Origin: Diphasiastrum complanatum
Taxonomy: Eukaryota > Streptophyta > Lycopodiopsida > Lycopodiales > Lycopodiaceae
Length of the DNA: 64,000 nucleotides
Assembly: GCA_029204225.1 (NCBI GenBank)
Contig: CM055101.1
Coordinates: 33,051,683-33,115,682 of the forward strand
Reading direction: 5' to 3'
Below, in pieces: positions 12,629-25,996 of this stretch. A program made the translations under genes and the position numbers. Under the pieces are notes generated by a model. That model was not told the DNA's origin. It searched no databases and saw only the letters and a program-made list of their open reading frames with translations. Positions within the stretch are counted from its first letter, which is position 1. Each line of letters opens with the position of its first letter.

Positions 12629-13700
12629 AATCCCCTTCTCAATCTGGGCCTTCTGCAATTCGTTTTAATCCTATTTTGTCTCTGAGATATTGGAACCTAT
12701 CCCTTGCTAGCGCCTTTGTCATTATGTCCGCACTCATCTCGTTTGTTGGACAGAATATAAGATCCAATGTCCCTTCCTCAATCAATTCCTTCATGAAATG
12801 GTATTGTAGAGCAATGTGTTTGGTCCGCTTATGAAAACCGGAATTTTTGCCTAGAAAAAATGCGACTTTGATTATCGTTGTATAACACAAAGTTATCCGT
12901 GCTCATACCTAATTCACCCATCAAATTTTTAATCCAAACATACTCCTGGCAAACAATGACGTATTCTGCCTCGGTGGTTGAAAGGGCAACTGATGACTGT
13001 CTGCAGCTGGTCCACGTGATTGCTCCTCCTCCTGCAGTGAAAACATACGCATACGTTGACTTCCTGTCATCAAGATCACCACCCCAGTCAGCATCTGCAA
13101 AACCAGTTACCCTCAATTCTGATCCTGAAAATGAATCCCATGCATTCTTGTTCCTTTAAGGTATCTGATCAGGCACACGTTTGGCTGCATGCCAATGGTC
13201 AATCCCTGGATTGATCAAAAACTTGCTCAATTTTCCTATAGCTGTGCCTATGTCTGGCCGTGTACAAACCATTGTGTACATCAATGATCCAAACAGACTT
13301 GGGTATGGAATTCTCTCTGTTACTGGGCACATACTTTTGCTCAAGCGAACTCCACTATCCAAAGGGGTGCTGACAGGGGTACAATCATTCATGTTAAACC
13401 TGTCTAAGAGTATATTTTTCTTGACTGATTACAGTCTCCCTTGCCTCTCTGTTTCTGGATATTCGAATGCCTAAGCAATAATGAAGATCCCCCAAATCCT
13501 TCATTTTGAATTGATGCATCATGTCTCGCTTACATTCATTGAGTTCCATAACATTACTGCCAGTCATTATGATATCGTCAACATATACTGCGATTCCATT
13601 CCTATTTCTAACATGCAAGCTTCCGTCAAGGCGTCTGTAGCTCATGAGGAGCATGCCTTGATGACAAGCATGAAGAGCTTGAAAGGGAAAGAAGGTGATC
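12629..13700 (-). mobile_element. Ty1/copia relic: RT 3' part, RNase H and polypurine tract
   Basis: On the minus strand, from 13640 downward, the translation runs through the RT catalytic motif YVDDIIMTG, then MKDLGDLHYCLGI, then SLMYTMVCTRPDIG. It continues into RNase H with ADADWGGDLDDRKST, QSSVALSTTEAEY and YNDNQS, and ends in HYHFMKELIEEG-like (QYHFMKELIEEG) and MSADIMTKAL. A frameshift near 12850 and one near 13390 break the frame. The polypurine tract GAGAAGGGGA is followed by TGTTGG at 12629, the expected start of the 3' LTR. Gag, integrase and the 5' half of RT are missing, so the element is 5'-truncated near 13700. Confidence 0.85.
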
Positions 13701-13759
13701 GTGGTGGTAAGGCTACTGGATGGCCTAAGGACGACAGATGTCCGAACAAGGACCAAGCA

Positions 13760-15778
13760 AGGAGACCAGGTAGGGAAACTGGAAGCGAAGGGCAGACATC
13801 AAATGGGTCATGTGGACTGCGGCAATAAAGCTGAAGAATTGAAGAAAATGGTGAGAGATGAGGCGAATGCTATGAAAATTGCTCGTCTCATGTGTGGTTT
13901 TGGAATGATGATAGGCTTCAAGTAGCAATGTCAAAGCCATGTTTTATGAATAAAGGTGAAAATTGCAAAAACCCACAAAGAAGCTTGGGTATATCAACAA
14001 GAAATCAATGATCATTCAAGTCTCAAGATATCTCTGCGTTGCACACTTAAGAACATATTTCCAAGTTGAACTTCAAGTGCAAGGCCATATTTGAATGTTA
14101 CTCCAAGTAGTTCGACAATATGAATGCTATTGTGTAGATGAATGTGCTTAGCCATGATGCTTGTTCTAGGTTGCAATGGTGTTCACTACTATTTGTTATT
14201 GAAAGCTTGAATTTTTTGATGATAATCAAAATATCACTATGTTTGTTTTGTGGCAACTTGTCATCAATGCACTTAATGTACTCTTATCGATTGCCATGTT
14301 GCCTAGGTGATGTTCACAAAGGCTAATCACGTTCTCTCTTGGAAAACAAAGGCTAAGCAGTGTTCAATCTTATGCAAAAATGTATTCTAAGAAGAGAAAA
14401 TCATTTCCCTTGGGAAGGATTTTCTAGTGACATTTCTATTAGGATGACTATGTTCATTTGCAACCATTTAACCTAGTGGAAAGTTCACTAGAAAATCCCT
14501 GCATACCAATGGAAAATCTTTTTGTGTTCACAATTTTCACCTTACATGGTTTGCTACTAGTATCCTTCCAAAACATTTTATGGACTTCTAATGGGCTCTA
14601 ACTTGCTTTTAATTTTTCTTTATGGGCCAAAATTGATGATATGCTAATAAAATACCTTATGTTGCTTTCAATCCTCACAATTGACCTTGTAGGTTCTGAC
14701 AAACTTAAATTTTTAAACGATAGAACAAACTAGCATTTTATTCGAATTTCTCTAAACTAAATACATGACAACAAATTAAACTATTATTTCTCAATATCGT
14801 GTATTGTTTATAGAGTTGTATCTATGCAACAATGGAAAGTTCTCGTTGAGATGTACAATACTCCATCAAGGTGTCACTTTTGGATGTTCAATTCTCATCA
14901 TTTGTTCGATGAAATTATAAGTAAAGAATCACTATGGACATTTTGCTCATTTTTTCAAAGTGCTTAAGGTTATTAGTCCACATTTGAGGTTCAGGTTCAC
15001 ATTTGCAAGATCTAAGGCTCTAAACTTCTATCAGGACATAAAGAGCTTGTAAACAATCTCACTTCCAACTATGTAAAATGCTACTTTCTTACACACATGT
15101 CTAGATTTTGTTTTGAAAATAAATCTATCATTGCTTCATGTATTATGGGATGACATTTTTAGTGATCTTTGCATGTGGTTGAACGACTATAAATTTAAGG
15201 TGAGGTCATTAGGTCAAACCAAAATCTAAGGATCATTGAACTAGTTGTAAACATCACTCTTTTCCAACCATAGAGGATAGTGAATGAGGCCTTGCTTTAA
15301 TACTGAAACTCTTTTGCGGGCCACACTTTCTCACTTGAAATGAATGTAGTTTTCTTCTAAATTTTTATTATGGCCTTTTTGTGAGGCATAATAGGATTTT
15401 AGGAAAAAGAAATTTATTGTCTCTTGTTTTGATATTATGCCAAGACAAATGATGAGGTTGATGTTAAACTTATAATATGTCTCCTCAAATCTTACGTGAA
15501 CCAACAATCTAGATTGAGTTTGTGAATCACCAATCCAGATCGAGTTTGGGGACCACCATTACCTAGGGCACAGTAATAAGACCACATTATTTTCTACAAA
15601 TTTAATTGGCCACAATTTTAAGCCCCTTGAAATAGAAAGTTCGGGATCTTGAAAATACATAGTAGCCCTAATGGATGGAATCATTAACACAATCTTGAAA
15701 ATGATTTTCTTCACTTTTTTTTTCATACATTTTTGTGACACACATTATGTATGATAATGAGTGTTTGTCGGCCTATTG
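13760..15778. other. AT-rich intergenic DNA, no recognisable gene
   Basis: Only short stop-limited frames occur. I see no domain, tRNA or LTR boundary. Confidence 0.5.
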
Positions 15779-15843
15779 TAAGGATATAATGGCAATTGTT
15801 TTGGTCTTGCTGCAGTACTAGAGGACGAGCCATTATATCCTTA
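15779..15843. repeat. Perfect 15-bp inverted repeat
   Basis: TAAGGATATAATGGC at 15779-15793 and its exact reverse complement at 15829-15843 are separated by 35 bases. It could be a hairpin or a tiny MITE remnant. Confidence 0.7.
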
Positions 15844-16059
15844 TCATGGAACGATAGACACCCATTATCTTGTTTAAAAGTGCACAATCCATAAAAAATT
15901 TAGGGAAACAAGTGAAGACATGAGGCGCATTTTGAGAAATCTGCCTCATAGTTGCTTTAGGGCCTTGTAATGCCTTGTGCTCAGGTGTCGTTTGTATTTT
16001 GGGACCACCTCCAGGAGCATAATGTCCATCCAATTTTCTCTCTCCTAGGAATCTGTCAT

Positions 16060-16205
16060 TCTCTCTCTACAGAATGCACTCTCTCTATATAAAATGCACG
16101 TTCTCTCTCCTCTCTCCGGTGGAATGCACATTCTCTCTCTACGGAAAACACGTTCTCTCTCTATGGAATGCACGTTCTCTCTCCTCTCTCCGGTGGAATG
16201 TGCAT
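16060..16205. repeat. CT-rich minisatellite
   Basis: Four to five units of the type GGAATGCACGTTCTCTCTC, with or without CTCTCTCCGGT, lie at about 16091, 16123, 16145 and 16167, alternating between about 22 and 31 bp. A frame runs through it but encodes only the repeat. Confidence 0.75.
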
Positions 16206-16299
16206 ATGCTATGTGGCAGCGTCATTGGCTGTCCACATCCACATTCCACCACAAATGTGTAAAAAATTTGCCCAAAAAAAAAAAAACTTGTCCACGCGT

Positions 16300-16500
16300 G
16301 CGGCCGTATGGTAAGGCCGTACGGCCCAAAAAACCGAAAAAAAAACTAGTCCACGCGTACGGCCAGAATTTAAAAAAAAAAAAGCCTTCGCACAATGGCA
16401 TTACGCAGGGGAAGGCCCTGTCTGAGGGCCTTCCCCACCCTCGAACGAGGGCCCTCCCAACAAGGAAGGCCCTCAGACAGGGCCTCCCCCCCCCACCCAA
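16300..16500. repeat. GC-rich foldback island
   Basis: GGGGAAGGCCCT (16408-16419), a 5-base loop GTCTG and AGGGCCTTCCCC (16425-16436) form a perfect 12-bp hairpin. At 16467-16485 AGGCCCT-CAGAC-AGGGCCT is a second hairpin whose loop is the reverse complement of the first. Upstream (16300-16365) are two copies of TCCACGCGT-CGGCC, among A-runs. The block is sharply GC-rich against an AT-rich background. Confidence 0.75.
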
Positions 16501-17364
16501 AATCTTTGCACTATTTAATCCTTACCTTCCGTCATTCATTCTTTCTACCGTCAGCGTATTTCTATAGCATTACAACGTTCACAAGCTATTTCAATTCTTC
16601 GACGGGCTCAGTTTGCAGGAGTGGCTACTTCGAAGCTTCCTGCATTACCTATTACTGGTTCTATTTTAGTTAGTGATTTACATCAGGCAGTTGGTTTTGA
16701 GTAATTAGCTTACTTTTTAGTTTCTAATTTACATCGAACAGTTAGTTTTAAGTAATTAGCTTACTATTCTAAGTTTTACTTAGCTTTTGGATAGTTTAAT
16801 TCAATTTTTCCGTTCTTCGATATTATTATAAATACTTTAATCTTCTTGTTTGATCATGCGTTTTCCCATCATTTTTAATAAAAGCAGGGATACTATCTTT
16901 TTTAGACTAAATAGTGATCTCCTTGAGCAAACCATTAACGAAGTGGAGTTCCCTTGGTGCTAGGTGCTAGGGATTTTGCCCTTTTTAATTGTGCATATGT
17001 TAATACAAAGAGGATCCTATCAACATCCAAGTTCCAACAATGTACCAAAAGCCAGCATTGTCTGTAAAATTTCAATATGTTCAGCCTTTCAAAATCTGGC
17101 TACAAAGAGTTTGTGAAATATGCGAAGCACTTACTATGACAGAATTTGAGCATTTGTGCTGGAAAAAAAGGGCACAGGAATCTATGTAGAAAGGAAGGTA
17201 GGAGCTATTGGCAACCATTAGTATTGCATTGAGAAAAGGGCAAAAAGAATCGTTGAGTTTGCTTGTATATCAAATAAAGGCTTAATAAATAATCGAAGCA
17301 CGATTGATATGCAGCAGAAAATGAAACTGTTATAAATAAACGAAGAATGATCAACGTATATCTT
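16501..17364. other. Intergenic, nothing recognised
   Basis: AT-rich sequence with a short local duplication around 16670-16760 (TTAGTTTTGAGTAATTAGC-type phrases). No gene is visible. Confidence 0.5.
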
Positions 17365-17446
17365 GTCAACATGTCCGAGTGGTCAAGGAGACAGACTTGA
17401 AATCTGTTGGGCTTCGCCCGCGCAGGTTCGAACCCTGCTGTTGACG
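17365..17446 (+). tRNA. tRNA-Ser (anticodon UGA)
   Basis: This is an 82-nt type II tRNA. The acceptor stem GTCAACA (17365-17371) pairs with TGTTGAC (17439-17445), and G is the discriminator base. The D-arm region TGTCCGAGTGGTCAAGG fits serine tRNAs and contains the A box. The anticodon stem ACAGA/TCTGT encloses the loop CTTGAAA, giving anticodon TGA. The long variable arm is GGGCTTCGCCC, and the T arm GCAGGTTCGAACCCTGC contains the B box. No intron is present. A TTTT run about 11 bases downstream can serve as the Pol III terminator. All stems pair, so it looks functional. Confidence 0.95.
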
Positions 17447-17671
17447 TTGCCCAAATGTTTTCATACAATGCGCAATGCTAAGTTTTCCAAGTCCATAGCC
17501 TAGTGCACGCAATTGGGTAGCACGGCAAGTTTAGGTAGGAGACATCGCATTGTGAGATCCACCTTGCCTTTGCAAAAATTGCAATTTTTTTAGAGTTTAG
17601 GGTTGTCTATTTTTACAAAAAAATGTTATTTTAGCTTTATCGTGCTAGCGTTGGGTAAAATGAGTTTATAG

Positions 17672-18142
17672 CAGCGTTGGCGGATATCAAAAATTTTGAT
17701 ACCAGCCCGGTCTCAAGGTATTGCAGTTTTTTAGAAAATGTAGTACCAGTAGGGTATCAACATTAGGAGGTATAGGAGTTGTAGATTGGTATAGACCGGG
17801 CTGGCATCACAAGGGTGATACCAACCGGTTATCAACCCGAGTATCAACATGTACAAATTGCTATAAATATACTTTTTAAAGTGTAATATCATAATTTAAA
17901 ATATAAAAAATCTGAGATATCGAAAACACATCCTAAAAATAGTACTATTATTGATACCACAACAAAAATCACAAAATCTACCCAACCTAGGTATCAACAT
18001 GAATAGTAAAATAGTTACTACTTGGGTGTCCGGTTCTAGACCCTGCTATTAGAAATCATATACAAGTCGGGTCGATTTTTTAATACCATGTTGATACCCA
18101 TTATTGATACCAACCATGACCCCATATACCCACCCAACACTG
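17672..18142. mobile_element. Non-autonomous hAT-like MITE
   Basis: The ends are CAGCGTTGGCGGATAT at 17672 and, reverse-complemented from 18142, CAGTGTTGGGTGGGTAT: similar terminal inverted repeats starting CAG-GTTGG as in hAT elements. Flanks GTTTATAG (left) and GTTATAGC (right) look like an 8-bp target duplication with a one-base slip. The interior has no ORF but carries more than ten GATACC / GGTATC / GTATCAAC motifs in both orientations near the ends, like the subterminal repeats bound by hAT transposases. GATACCAGCCCGGTCT (17698) and AGACCGGGCTGGCATC (17793) form an internal inverted repeat. Confidence 0.65.
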
Positions 18143-19080
18143 GTTATAGCTATATTTTCAAATTGCAATCATTATTTTTTCATTTTTTTAACCATTTCAA
18201 TGTGTATTGAGTGAGGCAGTATTTCAAATCACCTTGAGTGTGTTTGTGTCTTGAAAGCTCATCTATTCTTAGAGTTGTTGAATTCAAAATTGTATAATTA
18301 GACTTTTGCAGACTAAAATCCTTCAAAGACAAAAATTATCATAAATTAATATATGCAAAATTCAACAAATGAGATTAAACTATCATGGCTATAAATATAT
18401 CTCAATTGTATAATGTTGAAAATAAAGACGACTAATATCATTTAATGCTTAATGCTTGTCTTTGCCCTTCAAAGAAATGTAGAAATGTTGTGAATAAGGT
18501 TCAACATGAATTTGCATATTAATATGTCATTGATTACAAATAGAGTACAACTTAGTTTGTAAGCATGTTAATATTCTTTTTTGCTAGTTTGTAAACATGT
18601 TATGATGTTTTTTGGTCAAACATATTTCAACTAGTTTCATTTTCTAGAATACATACACCTTACATTACATAGTAAGACCAAGCCATGTTATGATTTCACT
18701 TATCTAGTCAATGTGCAACTTTTTGGATCTCATGAAACATAACTAATATGCATACATAAATAGTAGAATCATTCATTTTTGACAAATTGGAAAGAAATGT
18801 GTTGAAGCTTAGCAACTTCTTGAGCAAAATATAGCACAAGATTTGCTCATCTCCTTAAACACCAACTTGCATACAATGTGATTACGTAAAATCATTTTTT
18901 GCTTTTTCATGAAGAAAAAGGAGGTGCCTTACATAAAGTAATTTTTGCGCCTCATTTTTTTTATTTCCAAAATTTTTATGCATCCACCTTCTAGGATGTG
19001 AAAGGTGCATCTCAAAACATGACCTTTCGTGCGAAAGGTGCATGTAAAAACAAAATTACGGCAAAAAAAGAAGAAAAAAC
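18143..19080. other. AT-rich intergenic DNA
   Basis: No gene was recognised. Near 18998-19045 the phrase GAAAGGTGCAT occurs twice just before the next foldback island. Confidence 0.45.
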
Positions 19081-19090
19081 AAGTTTGCAC

Positions 19091-19201
19091 ACTGCGGAAG
19101 GTCACCTCCTCGGCCATTCCGCAGTGGGAAGGGCCTTCCTCCTTGGGCTACCGCCCTCGGCCGAAGGCCCTTCCCCGGTGGAATGGCCTCGGAGGGTGAT
19201 C
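19091..19201. repeat. Second GC-rich foldback island
   Basis: An imperfect inverted repeat has arms of about 39 bp (19100-19138 and 19163-19201). The inner perfect part is GGGAAGGGCCTTC with GAAGGCCCTTCCC, and the outer part GGCCATTCC with GGAATGGCC. A smaller hairpin ACTGCGGAA / TTCCGCAGT overlaps the left arm. It is followed by a C-rich stretch and an A11 run, as in the island near 16.4 kb. Confidence 0.75.
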
Positions 19202-19689
19202 ATCCTCCCCCTCCCCAAAAAAAAAAATGATGTTCATCAACATCCAACCACAAAAAATATCACATCACATCACCATTGGTGAGAGGAGAAAGATGGACGC
19301 TTGAGGATGCAAAACTACAAATCTTCAAATGCTTGAGAATTGAAGAAAAAAAAATCATAGAAAGTAATTGATACATTGTCATAGTGATATGTCACCTTCT
19401 CAATGGGCCTCTTTGGTCTTAACTCAAGATAAAATCACTAAAATAAGCCATGTCCTTTGCTATTTGAATTACTTTCTAGTCTATAGCCTCAATTTGGGCT
19501 CATATTTGTAGAACACTAAGACATGCTACTTCTATAAGATTGTATTACACAATAAATTTGTAATGGTATTGAATTTGACTTGGGAACTAAGAAAACCTTG
19601 AAAACAATCATATGAGCAACGCTCTCTCAAGTATAATAGAACATATATATCATTCAACATGCTTGTTGGTTGGGGCTCTCTATGAGCTT

Positions 19690-19925
19690 CAATGATCCAC
19701 ACATCGACATGTACGAAGTCATCGACTTATCCGAATTCATCGACATGTCTGACGTCTTCAAGTTACATGACATCCACATCATCGACTTGGCCGAAGTTAT
19801 CGACATCCTCGACATCTCCAACCTATCCGACGTCTGCGTCCTTGACTTCCACATCATTGACTTGTCCCCACATCTTGCAGCTTGTCCATGATCTTTGACT
19901 TGTACGAAGTCATCGACGTGTCCAA
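19690..19925. repeat. Degenerate minisatellite built on ATCGAC-T-TCC
   Basis: Short units such as CATCGACTTATCCGAATT, CATCGACATGTCTGACGTC and TATCGACATCCTCGACATC repeat about every 15-21 bases, with GTACGAAGTCATCGAC at both ends. A frame through it gives periodic I-D-L-S-E, but there is no support for a protein. It directly abuts a copia gag relic. Confidence 0.7.
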
Positions 19926-19954
19926 CATCTCTAACTAAATTAGATGTCGACTGA

Positions 19955-20700
19955 AAGCGACGTGCCCAATCATCGAAAGAAGCTTGGGATATATTGAGTA
20001 CATTATATGAAGTGAGGGATGTCACTTTGAAGCTGCATCTGAGGAGAAAATTTTTCTCTATTAGAAAGTCAGATGGTGATTCTGTTCAGAATCACATAAA
20101 TGAATTTAAGACTCTAATGGATCAGATGGCAACAATAGGTTCAACAATCGAAGACTCTGATGCTATTATGACCTTATTGTCAAGCTTACCATCTTCCTAT
20201 GAAAACTGGGTAATGATTGTTTCCACACACCCAGAGATCACATTATCCAGAGTCAACAGGAGGAAACAAGAAGAGGTGGAGCATCTTCATCTTCCATCAA
20301 TGACTCACAAGCATTGTTCTCCAAGAAGGGCTCAAGAAAGCAACAAAAGAAGAAATCTGTGTGACAAACTGACAACAATAAAAAATAGTCATAGAAGTCC
20401 CAGAATCAGCCACCTATTCAGAACAACAAGAAAAGAATCTTCTGTAGATCTTGCAAGAGACCAAATCATGAGATCCAGGACTGTCAAATCTTAAAGTTCA
20501 ACAACGACAAGACGAAGAAGAAGCCGGATCAGCAAGCTCATGCAGCCAACACCAAGCAGAAGATCAAAGATGATGATGAGTAGGAAGTCTTCATGGTGAG
20601 CCATCACCATGTCAAACAATCAGAGGAGTGATTCCTCGATTCTGGAGCTACGCAACACATGACAAGCCATCAAGAATGGTTCATCAACTATTTATGTTGT
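19955..20700 (+). mobile_element. Ty1/copia gag and protease-start relic
   Basis: From about 19960 the frame reads SSKEAWDILSTLYEVRD, then the typical copia gag core VQNHINEFKTLMDQMATIG and LLSSLPSSYENWVMIV. After a frameshift near 20420, CRSCKRPNHEIQDC is a CCHC zinc knuckle that binds RNA. A further shift gives FLDSGATQHMTSHQEWF around 20635, the copia protease active site (DSGAT). Integrase and RT do not follow, so the element is truncated near 20700. Its 5' side is cut off by the minisatellite. Confidence 0.85.
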
Positions 20701-21481
<781 letters not shown>

Positions 21482-21837
21482 CATTACGTAAGGCAAGTTT
21501 CTTTTTTGAAGCACTAAGAAAACAATTATGTTGACTTTCTTTTTCTTAAACAACTACAAATCTTTAAAGCACACATCCAAAGCAGACTCCTACTCTGAAA
21601 AAACATCTACAATATGTAATCTTATCTCAATTTCTTAAAATATATGCTGTAAGAGCACGTTTTTCTGCTTCTCTAAACCTGCAAATCTAACTTTTAGAAT
21701 TTGTGCATCTACAAAAAAGCAAAAAACTGACATGGCTTGCATTCAAAGAAGAATTTAAGAAAGTATAAAGCATAAGCAAATGGATAAAATCTACTCCTCC
21801 ATGTGTGTGGATAGCACGCTCCCTCCCTTCGAATATG

Positions 21838-23583
<1,746 letters not shown>

Positions 23584-23882
23584 CGGGGGAAGAGGGGGAG
23601 GGGGGACTGCATCTTGGATGCATTGCCCATTTTGGCCCTAGCTTAATCACAGCCACACTTTTTTTTAATTTAAAAAATTGATTTTTTATTCACAGAATCC
23701 TGCCCAGAGACTGCCCAAGTTTTTGTGATTGACCCGTGTTTTTTATCCCATAAGTTTCTTTCAGTTCATCCAACTACTACATATATATTGAAAATTACAC
23801 ATAAGGTCCTAAATCGTGTGTACATAGGTGCATGTGATAAGGGCATTTGGGGCCCTTCAAAAATTCCATGGGCTCAGGAGTC

Positions 23883-24690
23883 TGTTGGGGGTATTCCCAA
23901 CAAAGTGTAAATAAATAAAATTATCCAATAAAATGTGTTGCGAGGGCATGGCATCCTGCATGTATAAGCCCATGGCCCAATGAGCACGCAAGTGAAGTTG
24001 TAAATAAAATAATAGACTTGGGCCCTTTGTAATTAAAATAAAACTTGAGGCCCAAAGTCAATTCTAAACTTAGAGTTTACTTTTTAGAGTTGGGTCCAAT
24101 TTTGGACTCACGTGAATCTTGTGATTTCCAATGTACTTTTTGTGGATCAAGTTGGGTCCAAGATGAATGGATAGGATCAATGTGAATATTAGCCAATAGG
24201 ATTGAGGGGCAAGGGCCTTCCCCATTTTATAAAAAGGCACCATTTGTACACTATTTTTATGCTCAATAGAGAGGAGGAGACTCTACCAATTTGAGAGCTC
24301 AAGCATCCTCATTTGCTAATTAATCTTGCTTATGCTATTGTTGTGATTGCTTGCTATTTTCATTTCCCATGCTTTTTGGTTATGCTGGTTAAGGTTTTTC
24401 CATAAGCAATGACATTGAACATTTGAGCTAACCTCCATCTCATCTCTCTCTCTTTCTCTCTTCTTTTATGTCTTCCTCTCCTTTTCTATCCCTTTCCTTC
24501 ACCCAAATCATGATGAATATTAGAGTAGAGGAGTAGAGTTAAGGGAGAGTAGCGTTAGTGGTGAATAGAGTTAGGGAGGAAGTAGGAAACTAACTAAAAT
24601 TAGCATCTATGCATAGTTAGGTACCTATCCAGTGTTCTAACCCTTGTTGACAGGGGGAGGGCTATACTACGCAAGATCTTCAACCCTACA
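23883..24690 (+). repeat. 5' LTR (808 bp) with U3 promoter
   Basis: It starts TGTTGGGGGTATTCCCAACA and ends CTTCAACCCTACA. U3 has a CCAAT box (AGCCAATAGG, 24191) and a TATA box TATAAAA (24228-24234), so transcription should begin about 30 bases further on. Relative to the second copy it has about 113 extra bases (24384-24496, CT-rich) and lacks 9 bases near 24150. Confidence 0.9.
24228..24234 (+). promoter_or_regulatory. TATA box in gypsy LTR
   Basis: TATAAAA lies within the U3 of the 5' LTR, about 35 bases after a CCAAT box. The same box is at 36559-36565 in the second LTR copy. Confidence 0.7.
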
Positions 24691-25980
24691 TTTCCACTAA
24701 CTAGTTTAGCTGCATTTTAGCTATTTTCTTGATTTTTAGAATAGTTTTAGGTAGATTTTTGGGTGTTTAGAGTTAGTTTTCTGTATTTTTTTGTGTTTGA
24801 ACTGTTCACAGCTAGCGGAGGAGGTGTGAGAGGGTAGAGGAAGCCCTGAACAGCCTCTTAAGGGCTTGAAACCCAAACCAACCAGCCAAAAAACCCAGAA
24901 AAACACACCAATCTGCATTTTTAGAGGGAAAAAGAGCCTAAAATTTCATCAGATTTTTATATCTCCAGAACCAGTGTGAATTAACTCTTGCATGACTGGC
25001 AGCAGCGCTAAGGTACTGTCCCAGACCTACTTGGAAGCCTACGAGAGTTAGTTTCAAGCAGATTGTAAACCAGAGAAAAATCATAAAAAATTAAAAAAAA
25101 AACCTTGAAAAAATTAAAAAAAAAACCTTGAAAAAATTCAAAAAAATTCAAATCTTCATAAAAACTCTCGCAGAGCCCTCTGAAGTCCCATCTCAATGAG
25201 ACCAAGACATAGAGAAGCTTGCGAGAGTTAATTTGATGTCTAAGTGCATGTGCGAGAGTTCCCAATGAAAAAAAGACGGGAAAGTACTAGTGAACCCTCA
25301 CAGACAACAAAATTTTTAGTTCCAGTGGTCAAGAACTCTCGCAGAGGATTATGAAGTTCCATCTCAGTGAGACAAGGACACAGAAGAGCTTGCGAGAGTT
25401 AGTTTGATTCCAGTGAGCAGAAAATTGGATCTAAGTGCAAAAAAATCACTAAAAAGTGAAAATCCAGCAAATCCTTCCAGTAAGAACTCTCGCAGACCCT
25501 CTCAATCGATTCAGAATGATCATTTCCATCAGTGATGAAGCCTGCGAGAGTTAGTTTTGAGATTTGGTGAAGATCCAGCCAAAAAAGTGGTTTTGAACCT
25601 TCGTAGACAGTGAAATTTTCACTTCTTGCAAGAGTTAACTCTCATAGAGAATTCTATAGTGAGATCTGACCAGATCCAGCTATAGTGAGCCTTGCGAGAG
25701 TTACTTCCCAAAGATCAGAGAGATATCAAGTTTTTTATCTGCAAAAAAACCTAAAGAACCCTCGCACAGCCAACCCACGCACAAGAGAACCCTCGTAGAC
25801 CAGATCAGTGGAAAGATCTGCATCAGATCCAGCTACTGTCAAAAATCTCAGGTCAATCAGTGTGAGGAGTAAAAAGTTGTCAAGGAAAAACCACCGAAAA
25901 AGACCTAAGATTCACTTCCGGCCGATCAGATCCTTGAGATCTAGACAACATCCTACTGTATAAGCAAGACCCAATCACTT
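24691..25980 (+). other. Gypsy 5' leader with five stem-loop units
   Basis: This is an untranslated leader. Five units each begin AACTCTCGCA (or a close variant) and end with the complementary TGCGAGAGTT: 24983-25049, 25163-25229, 25334-25400, 25485-25552 and 25637-25702. The three central units pair perfectly over 10 bp, and all loops are 46-48 bases. Unit starts are 180, 171, 151 and 152 bases apart. Extra half-motifs lie at 25245, 25597 and 25760-25800. Retroviral leaders hold packaging and dimerisation hairpins; such a role here is inference. Confidence 0.8.
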
Positions 25981-25996
25981 TGGAACCCACCATTGG

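Noticed and set aside
16094-16567. 157-codon frame across the CT minisatellite and GC foldback
   Set aside because: Encodes repeats and poly-Lys from A-runs; no domain, start context or conservation.
24210-24225. GGGCCTTCCCC in the gypsy LTR resembling the foldback cores at 16.4 and 19.1 kb
   Set aside because: The shared string is short and the flanks differ; probably coincidence.
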